From the NCBI GenBank assembly GCA_963556195.1, contig OY744521.1:136238399-136302398 (forward strand): DNA of 64,000 bases. Reading direction: 5' to 3'. Source of the DNA: Sepiola atlantica (Eukaryota; Mollusca; Cephalopoda; Sepiida; Sepiolidae). Shown piece by piece: positions 11,872 to 23,714 of this stretch; the stretch's first letter is position 1; each line of letters starts with the position of its first letter. The notes beneath the pieces were generated by a model. It ran no database searches. It was not told the origin of the DNA and saw only the letters and a program-made list of their open reading frames with translations. A program made the translations under genes and the position numbers.

Positions 11872-13302
11872 ATTAACCAAGGGTATACAATAAACATCTG
11901 TTGTAAAAGAGATCTCAACCATATTATTAACTACATTTTTTACACGTTTACCGTTTTTCAGATAGACTTTACTAATAAGTTATCTCCCTTCGTCACTTGC
12001 TAGATCATTTCTGTTTAATAATGTAAGCTTTCTGACTGATAAAATTGAGAGTTACGATGTGATGTAACTAAAATGAAAATGAAAGAAATGCTAATATAAA
12101 ATTTATCTTGCTAATATTGCATCTTATAATATTAGACAATATTCTTATAAATACTATATTATACACTAAATAGTCTCATTCTCTATTGGGATATAATGGA
12201 TAATCCGTGTAGCGTTATGAGAAGTTTATAGGGAAGCAATCGTTTCACTATAACCAACCGCACTTATCCTAATTGGGTATTGCTTAACTTCGATAGCAGT
12301 TAGAAATCGGAGTTGACAGGAAGTAATGATAAGATAGACGGGGAAGACTTGATTTTAGTTGGGATAATTCTCTTTCTTCTAAACAAGTTGGTATACCAAA
12401 GATTGAGTCAAGTCTCCTCCACTATTTCGCATATAATTGTAACGAGAGATATATGAATTTATACCTTGTCCAAAATTGATACTCACTTCCATTTTGACAC
12501 TTACGGCAGCTGCTTTTCCGAAGTGGCTATCCATCGAAGTCATAAATAGTCTCAACGTTGCTGAACTTCCGTGACCTAAAGAAAACCGATGTTTCAATCT
12601 TGTATAACGGTAAACAAATAATACTGTTAACTTGCCTAAGAAGTTGTGAGTCATCGTAAAAGTAAAGCGTGAATCTAAATGCCGATAATTGATCCTCGTC
12701 CAAAGTTAACAGTTGTTATCCGTACAACTAAATAGCGGAATATCATAGACAGTCTTCCTTGCATAAATGGGTATACAAGTTTGTGATCTGCGATGTTAAT
12801 GATATTTTTTTTTATGAAGTCACTAAATGTAAGAACATAACAAGAACGACATATGATTATCGCAAAGATATGAGATGCCTATTGGCTTTAGTCTTGAAAT
12901 AACCAGGGCTATATGTAGAAGGAAAACACTCAGAAAAAAGAGAGTTCCACAAGCCTGCAGTTCTTTAAAAGAAGCTACTAGAATAGTATTACAATGAGGA
13001 TGCAGGGATTAGATCATTGAGTTCACGAAATAAACAGATGAGGGCAAATTCCAGGTTACTGCATAGCAGCGCATGTATGGAGGACAAGAAGATACACAAT
13101 ATCCTAACCGGTCGTGAAACACTCTCCTTGACTAATCCACGGACTAACACAGATAAGTTGTAAAGAGACAATGAAATGAAATATATTTTAACTGAGTTCA
13201 AATTATTCTTTCGCCATTCAAGAAGAACTAATATTCGAAATTGTATTTTTATTTATATCTTTCGCTTTTTTTATTTTTATTTTCATTTTTATTATTTTTC
13301 AG
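11212..13302. other. Intron sequence with a (TA)n tract
   Basis: A (TA)n tract lies at about 11797-11868. The minus-strand frame at 12379-12654 (91 codons) was examined and shows no domain I recognise. The rest has no recognised element. Confidence 0.5.
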
Positions 13303-13366
13303 GTGTTGGATGACGGGTTCGAGCTTGCTTATACTCTTTGTACCAACAGTAGCCTTGGTCATAGTG
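13303..13366 (+). CDS. Adhesion GPCR exon: CW motif of extracellular loop 2 and TM5
   Basis: A long T-rich tract and CAG precede 13303; the donor GTAAGA starts at 13367. The first base completes Met, then comes CWMTGSSLLILFVPTVALVIV. The Cys-Trp pair is the conserved loop 2 disulfide site and the rest is TM5 (family pattern: CW, about 7-10 residues, then P-V/T-x-x-V-I-V-x-N). The exon is only 64 bases long, so protein gene-finders may miss it. The surrounding longer open frame is in another phase and not real. Confidence 0.9.
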
Positions 13367-14144
13367 GTAAGACCCTCTTAATATTCTTGCGTTATGTTTT
13401 CCTCTTGAAGATCTTTCCTTCTATGCATTTTCAAGACCCCAATAAATTGTATCTGTCTAATCTATTTGAGCAACGAGTTTCTTCTGGGTATTTTAGTTTA
13501 ACTATTTATACACGGAGATGACACTTACTGAAATAGTTGGAAATTTCAAATGTAAATTGTAGAGTGTTATTAAAACGTATAAGAATACGTGATTTTTTGT
13601 GACTATTTTCATCATCAAATCTGGTATCTCTGCTTTATTTCTGTTGGGTTTTTCTTTGTAAATATATGACTAAATTCTAGAAATCGTATTTAAACGAAAC
13701 ATATTTCAACATATTTCACGATTAACTCAACAATATAATGTACGAATTTCTTCAACCTAGCATGACTATTTCTGTGGTTAAAAGTGTAAGCGTTTGTCAA
13801 TCTGAGTCACAGTTGATTCTAGGATGTCAGTATCTACGACGTACTTTTAAATTCTTACTTAAATAAATTAAATCGACATATTAGAAAACATAAATTGATA
13901 AGAATTAAAATGTATGACTAAATTTGGTAATTTTCTATTCCGCACATATGTGAAATATATTAAATCAAATCATGCCTCGATGTTAATCAATTTTTTCTTC
14001 TAATTAATTTGTCGTTTTTGCTCATATTCTTTACCCAGTTTATACATATACATTTTACGTGCGTAAAGTAAAAAATAACTTACGATTAGTTTATTATCAG
14101 ACAGAGAAAAAGATTACCCAATATGTTACGCTCTCTCAAACTCT

Positions 14145-14150
<6 letters not shown>

Positions 14151-14196
<46 letters not shown>

Positions 14197-14406
14197 ATCT
14201 ATCTATATATATATCTATCTCTAGCTACGAGTTAAATAATAGTATTACCTCTTGTGATAAGCCCTTATAAGCCGTAGATAATAGGCTATTCTAATCTGAC
14301 GATAAGCTTTCTCAAGATTCCTGTACTATCCATGGCCTTTCAGTTTATTTCTTTGTTTACTTTCGTTTCTCTCGCCTCTTCCCTCTCTCTTTCTCACTCT
14401 CTCTTT

Positions 14407-14442
<36 letters not shown>

Positions 14443-14488
14443 TTGCTCTCTCTTAATCTCTCTATATATAGATAGATAGTTAGATTTA

Positions 14489-14555
<67 letters not shown>
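14151..14555. repeat. (CT)n and (TA)n microsatellites
   Basis: A CT run at 14151-14195, interrupted CT runs at 14360-14460 and a pure TA run at 14492-14554. They form the flank beyond the Penelope-like remnant. Confidence 0.95.
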
Positions 14556-14559
<4 letters not shown>

Positions 14560-14676
14560 CATATCTGGTTGAACAGAGATGCCAACTTCTATTTGTTCCT
14601 TTTTTGATCCAATCTTTTTTATTCGTCGGACGATAGATTTTGTGCTTTTAATAATGACGTGTAAGAAATCTCTATA

Positions 14677-14720
14677 TTTAACGCAAACGTTTTCGACCAT
14701 CATTGGTCGTCCTCAGGCGG
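14677..14720 (-). ncRNA. Hammerhead-like motif 3' of a Penelope-like remnant
   Basis: On the minus strand: CTGAGGA (14710-14716), one extra C, a strong hairpin GACCA/TGGTC, GAAA (14691-14694), then a clean AACG/CGTT stem III with loop TTTG, and UA at the cleavage position. The flanks do not pair as stem I and the extra C is not in the standard core. It may be a variant or an inactive relative. It lies about 80 bases downstream of the endonuclease fragment at 14798-15240, where Penelope-like elements are known to carry hammerheads. Confidence 0.45.
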
Positions 14721-14797
14721 ATGATTTATAAATGCAAAATAAAATTGGTGAATTTATTTAAGAGGACGTTTCCATGTGATTAAAAACATAAAATCAT

Positions 14798-15240
14798 TCA
14801 ACAGCATTTCAAAACGCCTTCGCACCCCTCATAACGAGCATGGTTAATGTTGGGCTTTTTTAATTGAATGAACAACGCTTCCATTATGGGGAGGCGAATA
14901 CCGCAAAATGATACAGCAAGAATGGATGTGCTACCGGTTAAGATATTTTTAAAATTATCTTTGGAGATGTTATGTGCTGTAAGGTGTTTGTAAATGGAGC
15001 TTTGAGGAGAGGTTAGGTGGCAAGTTAATCGACGTGAAATACTGGTTCTAGTCATGCCTATATACGTGCTGTTGGCGGAGACACATTCTCCGATAGGACA
15101 TTTGAACACGTATATGGCATTACTAGTCTTTAGTAAGCCATTGTCGGTAGGATTATTTTTTATTAGTAAATCGCTAGTTTTAAACCTTTTGTAGTAAATA
15201 ATAAATCTCATATTAAAATCGTTATCTACAGGGGATATAT
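14798..15240 (-). pseudogene. Penelope-like element, GIY-YIG endonuclease fragment
   Basis: An intact minus-strand frame of about 137 codons contains NAIYVFKCPIGECV, then TYIGMTRTSISRRLTCHL. The Y-x-F-K-C-P-x-G-x-C start and the Y-I-G-x-T-x-x-x-x-S-R-R-L run are typical of the C-terminal GIY-YIG domain of Penelope-family retroelements, a nuclease used for target-primed integration. The upstream end runs into a (TA)n tract at 15264, so the reverse transcriptase is missing. The same subfamily occurs at 61850-62160. Confidence 0.85.
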
Positions 15241-15261
15241 ATTTATGTATAATATTTTTAA

Positions 15262-15263
<2 letters not shown>

Positions 15264-15344
<81 letters not shown>

Positions 15345-15446
15345 AGGTTGTATATGAAAAGAAAGAAATAAAGTGCGCGATCATATAAGAGAGCTAATAT
15401 AATTTATTTAGATACTGTATATAAAATATGTAATATACAGTATCTA

Positions 15447-15489
<43 letters not shown>
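15264..15489. repeat. (TA)n microsatellites flanking an inverted motif
   Basis: TA runs at 15264-15340 and 15456-15489. Between them lies an inverted pair, AATTTATTTAGATACTGTAT against ATACAGTATCTAAATAAATT. Confidence 0.9.
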
Positions 15490-15492
<3 letters not shown>

Positions 15493-15959
15493 AGAGAGAG
15501 AGAAAGAAAGAGAGATAGAGAGATTTTATCACGTATGTCTTTTTTGTCTATTTTCTCTTTTTTGATAAAATAATTTGATGTTGTTTCATTTTATGTATAT
15601 AAAATTCAATTTTTTAATGAATTTAATTAAAATATGTGGCGATATAAGATAAGGTAGTTTTTTTAATAATTACTTTGTATTCCACCGACGTGTTCCCCCT
15701 TTTTAAATGTATTATCTTAAAATTTTTAATCACCAAAAAATAATGCATTATAACTTCATGTATTTTCTTTAAATAACCAATTCAATTGATATATGTTAAT
15801 TATTGTTCTATTATTAATCATTTCATAACCATTTTAACCACGATTTCACATTATAATACGCGTTAATATGGTAATTCCAGTTATATGAGCTTTCCCCAGG
15901 TGCATGCGCCTCGTGTAATTCTGTTATAATCCGTACATTCTTCTTTTCTATTTAAACAG

Positions 15960-16054
15960 CTGAACACCATTGTTCTGGCTATTGTCATTCGTGTCATGCT
16001 CAGATCATTCCGCTCCTCTCACAGAGCGATTGCTGAAGAAACTTCAGCTATTAG
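15960..16054 (+). CDS. Adhesion GPCR exon: end of TM5 and intracellular loop 3
   Basis: The acceptor TTTAAACAG precedes 15960 and the donor GTGAGT follows 16054. It encodes LNTIVLAIVIRVMLRSF, completing TM5, then the loop RSSHRAIAEETSAI with two bases of the next Arg codon. The loop is polar with basic residues next to the membrane, as expected for a G-protein-contact loop. The exon has an opposite-frame stop near its start, which hides it from simple open-frame scans. Confidence 0.88.
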
Positions 16055-17598
16055 GTGAGTAAAGATTTCACACTGCCAACAATCTTCTAAATCATATTAG
16101 ACTCGAAGAGATTCAAATATATCCATTTTTATTCACTGTACTTTATATCGATTTCACGTCGAAAAGTTATTACGTTGCAAATAATGTCATTTACGTCTAA
16201 CTTTTAATGCTTAAAAATCATCTTGAACTCAATTTAACTAATCGAAATAAAACCCCATAAAATGAATATTTTATCCCATAAAGATGTTTAAATATTCAAA
16301 TTACATAAATTTACGATGTCCGAGACTTTGTGAATATTTCTTTCGGTCGATGCTTCATAAAGTAGTAGTCGGTAGGCGAGATGTTCGACGAATACGACAG
16401 GTGATGCAGAATTTCCTAATTCAATTTGTTACGCTTAGACCACACGCATCGTGTATGTGAGACGTGTGGTGTAAGATTGTCGAGGAGCAGGAGTAGGCCT
16501 TTTCTGTTTACTAATGCCGAACGTATACGTTTCAGGTAAATCCTGTCGGTTTGCCGTTAATACTTCTCTGCGGTCAAACTCTAGACGGAATACAGGAAGC
16601 TATGGTGGATTAATCTCTCTGTATTTCATCAAGCAGTTACAGTAATTTTCTTTTGATGCATCTGGGTTTTTTGTGAAACGTCTGAGCTCATTACCTATGT
16701 ACAAATACTGGGCTGATCGACACCAGTTATTATGTTCGTCACACGTGACAATACGACCGAGAACTGAGTCGATAATTTGTTCTGCATAAGAGAGCGTTTA
16801 CGTCATCTGAAACCGATGGTTTCTTTGATTTTCGTTAAAGTTTCCAGAATCGCAGAAACAGAATTAACCTTAATTTTATAATAATAACATGGAGCATGTT
16901 TTTCAAGCCAAACTCAGCAAAATAGTTTTTAAATGATACTCGTACACGCACACACACACACACTGGTTACCTCGCGCAAACATACAAACAGACATTCGTA
17001 CATACATACACATTCATGCACACACGCACACACGCACTGAATTTTACATCTAACGAAGATTCATCACAGGTTTAAATAATACATTCAAATATGTTTACGG
17101 TGACAACAATAAAAGAAAAATTTCTTACATAGGTTTCAACGAGCCAACCGCCATTTCGTTTTGTTGTTTACAAAATCAGAGCCTCATTTTCAAAATGTTC
17201 TGATTCGTTTCTATTCATAAATTATCTTCCTTTACTTACAAATAATGTTAATTGTTTTTAATGTATTTAATTTAAGGTGGCTTTCTTAATAGTTAAAGAG
17301 GAGTGTAGTTTTTTTATTTGTTATAGGAAGTGAAGTAAGACATTTTAAAATAATATCAGAATGGGACTCTGAAAAAAAAATTTTTCAAGCAACAAAAATA
17401 TGTGATAAGAAATTGCTCAAAACTTTTCAATTTAAAATTATTGCTCCCTGGTAACACCCGATATTTTTGCCGGTTATTAATAAATCATGCATGGATATTT
17501 TAATTCTACACAATATAAAACCTCGTTTAAAAAATAAATTCTTCATCTTATAGAATGTCTTCTATTGGAATATTTGTGTGCTTTTTTTCTGTTTCCAG
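16055..17598. other. Intron (1.5 kb), nothing recognised
   Basis: Contains short CA-rich stretches near 16950-17035. No exon or element recognised. Confidence 0.5.
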
Positions 17599-17728
17599 GG
17601 TTGGACTGAAAGCGACCGCAGTTCTACTTCCGTTGTTGGGTCTTACCTGGACGTTCGGTTTCCTCTCGATTGATGCCCATTCCACTTTGATCTTTACTTA
17701 TATTTTCACTATTCTCAACTGCCTACAA
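17599..17728 (+). CDS. Adhesion GPCR exon: TM6 and most of TM7
   Basis: The acceptor TTTCCAG precedes 17599 and GTAAGT follows 17728. One base completes Arg, then 43 codons begin VGLKATAVLLPLLGLTWTFG and end FTYIFTILNCLQ. The L-x-x-T-A/K-A start, the G-L-T-W-x-F-G core of TM6 and the Y-x-F-x-x-x-N-x-x-Q-G run of TM7 (Gly from the next exon) are the most diagnostic motifs of adhesion receptors. Confidence 0.96.
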
Positions 17729-18096
17729 GTAAGTCATTTTTTTAATCAAAATACCAAACACATTATACATGCATAGCATTTTATAAAAGAATAGAGCACT
17801 CAAGGTAGTCAATAATGTGAATATATAAAGCATTGTAAGGGTTCCTTACACATGGTACTGACTAATAGCACAGATTAAGACACTAGACGTCTAAGAAGGA
17901 GTATATGACACTATTTTAGTAACAGTAGTAGGGGGAGGAGGGAAGGAGGAGTTTTATTTTGACACGTCTATGCCATACATAACAATGTACAGTTGCTTCA
18001 TGCCAAATTTAGTACAATGCTTACCAACCGTTTTGGAGCATATAAGTACTCTCCATACCATTTCAGTAGATGCCTGGACTGTCCCCCCTCTCTATC

Positions 18097-18103
18097 TCTC
18101 TCC

Positions 18104-18158
<55 letters not shown>
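18097..18158. repeat. (CT)n microsatellite
   Basis: Near-pure CT run; open frames of L/S repeats here are artefacts. Confidence 0.95.
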
Positions 18159-18160
<2 letters not shown>

Positions 18161-18164
18161 GTCT

Positions 18165-18555
18165 TGCAATCCTCTTAGGATCTTCAGGAGAATTTTGTGT
18201 GTCAGCGTATTTTTTTATATTGTTATTTTTTTATATTATTACCCTGGGAGTTCTAGTGCCATTGGGTTCCTGTAATGTTCTTTCTATAAGTCTATTTCAA
18301 CATAGATGTGGTTGGTTGGTGTCACCTGAATATGTGCGTTGCCTTCCGCACTTGACGATTTTGTTTATATTTTAGCTGTTTTCATCGGTGCTGTACGGTG
18401 TCTATCCTCTCTTTTATTCCAATTTTTCCTAGTCTTTTTATCAGATTTCCTGAACTGTTCCTATTGGACCTGCAGTTATTTGCATTATGTGTTCCATATT
18501 TCCTTCAGCTATTTGGCAAGCTCTGTGTATTTACTTAGTTTGTATATCTCGTCAT
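18165..18555 (-). pseudogene. LINE-type C-terminal fragment
   Basis: Reading the minus strand in mixed frames gives KYTELAK, KEIWNT, GPIGTVQEI, then a block NNIKKYADTQNSPEDPKRI. The pattern E-L-A-x-E-I-x-x-M/I-W-N-x, followed by an A-L-G-T/V block, is familiar from decayed retroelement tails in molluscs and cnidarians. Several stops are present. The match is from memory and the clade is uncertain. Confidence 0.4.

Positions 18556-18604
<49 letters not shown>
18556..18604. repeat. (TAG)n trinucleotide microsatellite
   Basis: Sixteen or so perfect GTA/TAG units next to the LINE-type fragment. Confidence 0.95.
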
Positions 18605-19049
18605 TCATCAGGCAACTGAATTCAAAGAAAGATTGGCCGTTATATATGAATCGGATATTTTAAAATGTTTGTATGATTTTAAAAATTACGCCGGCTATTT
18701 GAAATGTTATAAAATAGAAAATATTATTCGTTTATTTGCGATAATAAAAAATATCGAAGAATGAAATTGAGTGAACCTAACAGTCATTCGCGTAATGTTT
18801 ATTTCCGGCATTCGGCATCTTCTATTAAAAATTCACTCGTATAATGTTGACACTCCCACCCATGAAACACCCGGCATCCCAAAGGCTCTTCATCCTAAAT
18901 TTGATGAAATTCTTACCAATATTTTTGAGCCTACACGAGTTTGAATTTAATAGATATCGTTTAATTGTAAATATTTTTACATATATTGAATACATGGTGT
19001 ATGTAGAATCTTGGCATATAGGTAAAAATGGAATCAGGTGGGATGTACT

Positions 19050-19285
19050 TGCTTCCCGTTGCAGAAGGATTTGGCACAAGACAGGAGTGTGAGGAACACA
19101 AACTTCCCCGATGGGGGGGGGGTGACGATTGTCTGATCGGGTACTAAAATAGCTGAGAACGTACCCGTCGGCTTTCCTCGGTATGGGCACCTCAGGCGAT
19201 CTGTTATATAAATCAACACTCTTCTTAAAAATTGAGGTAAATTCTGGGAGGGTGGACCTTCTAGGACCGAACAAAACAATACCTC
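19050..19285 (-). repeat. Dispersed repeat family X (copy 1)
   Basis: On the minus strand: AGAAGGTCCACCCTCCCAGAA, ATCGCCTGAGGTGCCCATACCG, then GGAAAGCCGACGGGTACG. The same order of blocks occurs at 20430-20640 and 26800-27030 on the + strand. Two copies can be read in frame as RRSTLPxF, suggesting it derives from a coding or UTR part of a retroelement. I do not recognise the parent. Confidence 0.6.
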
Positions 19286-19739
19286 ATTTCGACAAAGAAG
19301 GGACTGGTGGTTCGTAAGCCGCTAAGTTGCCAAAATGGCTCCGAGGCGAACCGAGGCTAATATCACAACTGGCGAATATCTAATTATGTGTTCAGACTTT
19401 ACGAGTACGCTGTACTACATATTTTCATGATACAACTTGGTAGTTGTATACGATTCGGTAGCGATTACATTAAGAAAGACCTCATAAAATAACTTAATAC
19501 ATCAAAGTCGATACTTACATGCATAAGTAATAACAATCGGTTTGCCCGGGTTTTCTGTTGTGTTATGTGCGGTTTGGTGCGGTGGAGCGATCCCATTCCC
19601 ACCACAAAAAGAAGATCCAGATACTCATTATAATCACTGACACAGAAATTAAACAGCACGCGCTCAAAGTTACACAAAGGAATTCTCGGGGTAATCATAT
19701 CGTTTTACTTGTTCAGTACTGAGGGCAACATTATGTTAG

Positions 19740-20390
19740 TTTTGGTCGAGGGTATCTGGTGTTGTGTGAGACAGAGTGTGGAATGAGAGAAGTAAAGAGA
19801 CTGGGAGATTTTCGAGGTGGAATTCCATGATTAGGGTAACGAAAGTGAAGAAGAAAAAATACGATAAAAAAGAGAGAGTAGGTTTTAAAAGAGAGAAGAA
19901 AAAGAAGAAATACCCGAACAAAAAGATGGCGATCAAAAGGGGGTGTGTGCAATAATAGTTGAGAAGAAAAGTCAATGCAAAAGAGATAATAAAAATAAAG
20001 ACATGATTAAAGAGAAGAGAGAAGAGTGAAAGATATGTAGAATAAAAGAAGGAAACAAAGAAAGAAAACGAATGATGTGAAAGAAAGTAAAGGGTAATAA
20101 AATAAATAGTAACGGAAACCCCTAAACCAACTTCCAGATAAAAGGAAGAAGAGAAATGAATGAAGTTCTATGAAATAATAAAAGAAAATAAAAGGACACG
20201 GTAGACTTCAGATCAACTCCCAGATGTAAAAAGAGAACAGGCAAGAATATCCATGAAGCCAAATGAAAGAAAATAAGGATAAAATAAACGAAAACTTAGA
20301 TTCAACATGAAGGAAAGAATAAAAAAAAAAGAGAAAGAAAAAACGTAAAATTTGAGATAAATCGAATTTTCCAAGATCAAAGGGTAGTAT
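19740..20390 (+). repeat. Purine-rich low-complexity tract
   Basis: GAAA/GAGA/AAAG-rich DNA on the + strand, without an exact unit. Minus-strand frames rich in F, L and S are artefacts of it. Confidence 0.75.
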
Positions 20391-20429
20391 CTGTTCCGAT
20401 GGATACTACACCCTATAGACCGGTATCGT

Positions 20430-20640
20430 CTTGGCCTTCGGGTCTTGATTCCGCCGGTCTGTGTGGTTGTCCTGTGCAGTTCTAGGAGGTCCACTCTCCC
20501 AGGCTTTGCCTCCCCCTCTTTTGGGTGGAGTAAGTTTATCGCTTACTGCCTGGGGCGCCCCTACCGCTGGCTTTTCAAATCCCACTTTCCCGACCTTCTG
20601 TCACATCCTACCGCTGTGGGAGGAAGATAAATAGCAATCG
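20430..20640 (+). repeat. Dispersed repeat family X (copy 2)
   Basis: Blocks AGGAGGTCCACTCTCCCAGG, TAAGTTTATCGCTTACTGCC, TGGGGCGCCCCTACCG and GCTGGCTTTTCAAATCCC match in order those at 26800-27030. It interrupts the purine-rich tract and is visibly GC-richer than its surroundings. Confidence 0.65.
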
Positions 20641-20798
20641 AACCAGGAATAAGAAATAAAGTAAAAGGAAAAGGTATTGAAGTGAACAAAGAGAGGATGA
20701 AATAGGATGAATGTCTTGCCAACAAAACGAGATGAAAGGACAGAAATGAACACAAATATTGGAAAATAAAGAAGACTAAAATGAGATGAAAGAGAAAC

Positions 20799-20880
20799 CA
20801 CAGAACTGATTACTAGAAAGAATAAGGTGAACAAAACTACGAGATTCTTTTCTCGTAGTTTTCTTATAATCAGTTCTGTG
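20799..20880. repeat. Nested inverted repeat (hairpin)
   Basis: Outer arms CACAGAACTGATTA / TAATCAGTTCTGTG and inner arms AAAACTACGAG / CTCGTAGTTTT enclose an 8-base loop, with one arm longer than the other between the two stems. No terminator function is implied in this context. Confidence 0.85.
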
Positions 20881-20939
20881 ATTTTGCTTCATCCCATGTT
20901 CTTCTTTTTTATTTTCTCTATATTTATGTATTCAATTCT

Positions 20940-21620
20940 TTCTACAAGAAACCTCTTCAACCACTGATTGCCATGGACAATAACACCCTACCTGAGAGTC
21001 AAACGTTCAAACACTTCGGCCTAACATTCACAGGTAACATTAATTGAAACAAATACATAGAAGACATTGCCAAGGCTGCTTCAAAGAAAGTGGGCTCCCT
21101 CTACCGAGCTAGAAAACTTCTCACACCTGACAGTAGTCTATATCTTTACAAAGCCACCATCTGCCCATGCATGTAGTATTGTTGTCACATCTAGGCTGGT
21201 GCACCATCCACTAGTCTCTCCCTCTTAGACAAGGTCCAATAAAGAGTCGCTAATCTAATAGGTCCTTCACTATCTACCAAGCTCCGGCCCATGTCCCATC
21301 GCCACAATGTTGCATCCTTGTGCTTGTTTTACAAGTACTTCAATTGAATGTGCTCCGATGAACTTGCTGTACTGGTGCCCCCTTCGACTAACTAAATTTC
21401 ATCCAATCACTGTGGAATCCCTAAGATGCCAGAGAGTCTTCTGCTACAATAGTTTCTTTCCTCGTGTTGCTGGCCTTTGAAATTCCCTCCCTGCTCCCTG
21501 TTTCTCCGGCAGAAATTAATGTGAACAAGCATCTCGCTGCACAGCTCCCAATCTAGGATGACCCCAAAAACTTTCACCAATTCTCAGTAGACGCTTACGT
21601 CTACAGTGACAACTTGCCTT
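20940..21620 (+). pseudogene. LINE reverse transcriptase C-terminal remnant
   Basis: Mixed frames on the + strand read ESQTFKHFGLTFT, AKAASKKVGSLYRARKLLTP, YLYKATICPCM, LLDKVQ, HRHNVASLCLFYKYF and SDELAVLVPP. This is the thumb/C-terminal region of Jockey-type LINE proteins (pattern S-L-x-R-A-x-x-x-L-T-P-x-x-x-L-x-x-Y-K-A-x-I-R-P, then H-R-R-x-V-A-S-L-x-L-F-Y-R-Y). In-frame stops and shifts show it is dead. Confidence 0.75.
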
Positions 21621-22029
21621 GTTTGTGGTGAACTAAGTTTTTTTTTAAATAAAGAGTAAAGTGAGAAACGACATAAAGTTCAACAGAAATTTGAGTCAGA
21701 TAAGTGGTATAAAAAAGATGAAAGATAAGAAAAAAGGAAGAAACGTGTGAAACGATTAAACTGACTGAAGGCAGAATAGATGTTATACTTTGATCCTCGC
21801 AATAAAATCTCAATTTTTATTATAATCGCGTAACATTTTTAAATTTCAAATGACCTAAAATGTGTATTTCTTTAGAGTTGCTATTTTTAATATTAAATTT
21901 CTGAAAATAAAAATATCATTTAAAAAACTAATACTCTCCTTTTTTTAATTCAGTCGTAATCGTTCGTAATTTCAGAAAACTAGAATTCGTAAACGATCTA
22001 CTTTCAAGGTCAAATTTAAAGACATAGCT

Positions 22030-22860
22030 ATGGGAAAAGTGAAGTGGGAACGACACAGAAAAATAAACAGCTTATATAGATAGGCAGATAAGAAAAGAAA
22101 GGAAGGAGGTGTAGAAAGAAACAGTAAAGGGGAAGAGATATCAGATAACAGATCAGAAGAAATATGAAAATAAAGAAAATAAAAGACGAAAAGAAATAAG
22201 AATCAGATGAGACGACATTTGAAAATGAAATGAAAGATTTTAAGAAAATGAAAATGGGAAAAGACAGACAGTAAATAAAGGAAAACAGAAAGGAAAACAG
22301 AAAGGAAAAGAATGGAACGAACAAAGAAAGTAGGAAAATATCGAAAGAGATAAAAGAAAATAGTAAAAGGAGGAATGAAAAAGAAAAGACGAAAGTGATA
22401 AATGAAGAAGAAATAAAGGAAATAGGAATAAAAATTAAAAATTGAAGGAGGACAAGGAGAAAACAAAAAAATAAATAAATCACATACAAAGAGAAAAAGT
22501 TTTTTTAAAAAAACATGCAAAAAAAGAAAAGAACGTAAAAAAATGAAAGAAAATGAATAAAAGAAACGAAAGTGAAATGAAAAGAACTAAGATGGAAAAG
22601 AAAACAAGAAAGAACAAAAGAAAAAAGATAAAGAATTAAAAACGGAACTAAGAAAGTAATAAATGGTGAAAATATACGTAAAGAAAAAACAGAGAAATTA
22701 AAGGAAAAGACAAATAAAAGAAAATTAAAGGAGAAAGAAACTCTTTAGAAACTTTGAAAAAGTAATGATTATTTTTAAGTAAAAACAAAGAAAAGAAAAA
22801 AATACACCAAATCAAATACGAAAAAAAATTACAAAGCGAATTTGTTTTGAAGAGGGAAAT
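22030..22860 (+). repeat. Purine-rich low-complexity tract
   Basis: About 0.8 kb of GAAA/AAAG-rich sequence without a fixed unit. The 153-codon minus-strand frame over it (F/S/L-rich) is an artefact. Confidence 0.75.
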
Positions 22861-22879
22861 GATATTAAAAGATGTTAAA

Positions 22880-23550
22880 ACGTCAAATGGGGTCAGGGTT
22901 GCGCAGCGGTAGGCAGGATTGCTAGATTGATCTCAGTGCGCGGTCTGGCGTGGATAAAGAAATGTAATTCTGGAAACACAACTGGTAGATTAATGAAAAC
23001 CAGGGAAAACTTTGATGAGAACAGAGTCCATAGAAAAACGAAAGTCGGGATGGATTATTGATTTAACCTATAAAAAAACATATGCAGTTTACAGCTGCCA
23101 ATTATGTCATGACATTGCAGTTCACACCAAAATATATTTATTTTGAGACGGAGATGAAACGAAAGGGTGATATATCTTCTCATACAAAACATACACAACG
23201 CGCGTACACATAATCACATATGTAATATTCGTACATGAATAAGAAACTATCAATTATCTTTACAAGAAGAATATCAAATAAAACTTCAAAACATAATTTA
23301 AATATTAAAATATAACCAAATGTAGACATGTGAATAAATATTTGCTTTGTTATATAGACGGCGATTAAACAAAACATAAATTAAATAAATTCATTAATAA
23401 TATGAAATATATACGTAACTATTTGCTTTAATTGATATGTTTTGTCTAGATGAGCTTTAAAAGTAAATATTAGGGTGAGTAAATTGTTGATAGGTGTAAA
23501 TCCTTAAGTGTATCTAATTCACGAGACAAGAATGAGAAGGGGCTTAAGTA
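22880..23550. other. Intron sequence with a weak tRNA-like patch
   Basis: GGTTGCGCAGCGGTAGGC near 22907 resembles a tRNA D-arm, but no good B box follows. The rest is AT-rich with nothing recognised. Confidence 0.35.
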
Positions 23551-23551
23551 A

Positions 23552-23554
<3 letters not shown>

Positions 23555-23612
<58 letters not shown>

Positions 23613-23633
23613 TTCTGACAATCTGTAAATACC

Positions 23634-23714
<81 letters not shown>
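23555..23714. repeat. (TA)n and (GATA)n microsatellites
   Basis: TA runs at 23555-23608 and 23636-23671, then about ten GATA units to 23714 that abut the Tc1-type end. Confidence 0.95.

Noticed and set aside
12379..12654. A 91-codon minus-strand frame in an intron
   Set aside because: No domain recognised, no splice context, and its length is within chance for this composition.
18339..18764. A 141-codon + frame with hydrophobic segments
   Set aside because: It is antisense to a LINE-type remnant and includes a run of Val from the (TAG)n repeat.
22028..22520. A 153-codon minus-strand frame that looks like a membrane protein
   Set aside because: It is antisense to a GA-rich low-complexity tract, so the F, S and L richness is compositional; no splice or start context supports it.
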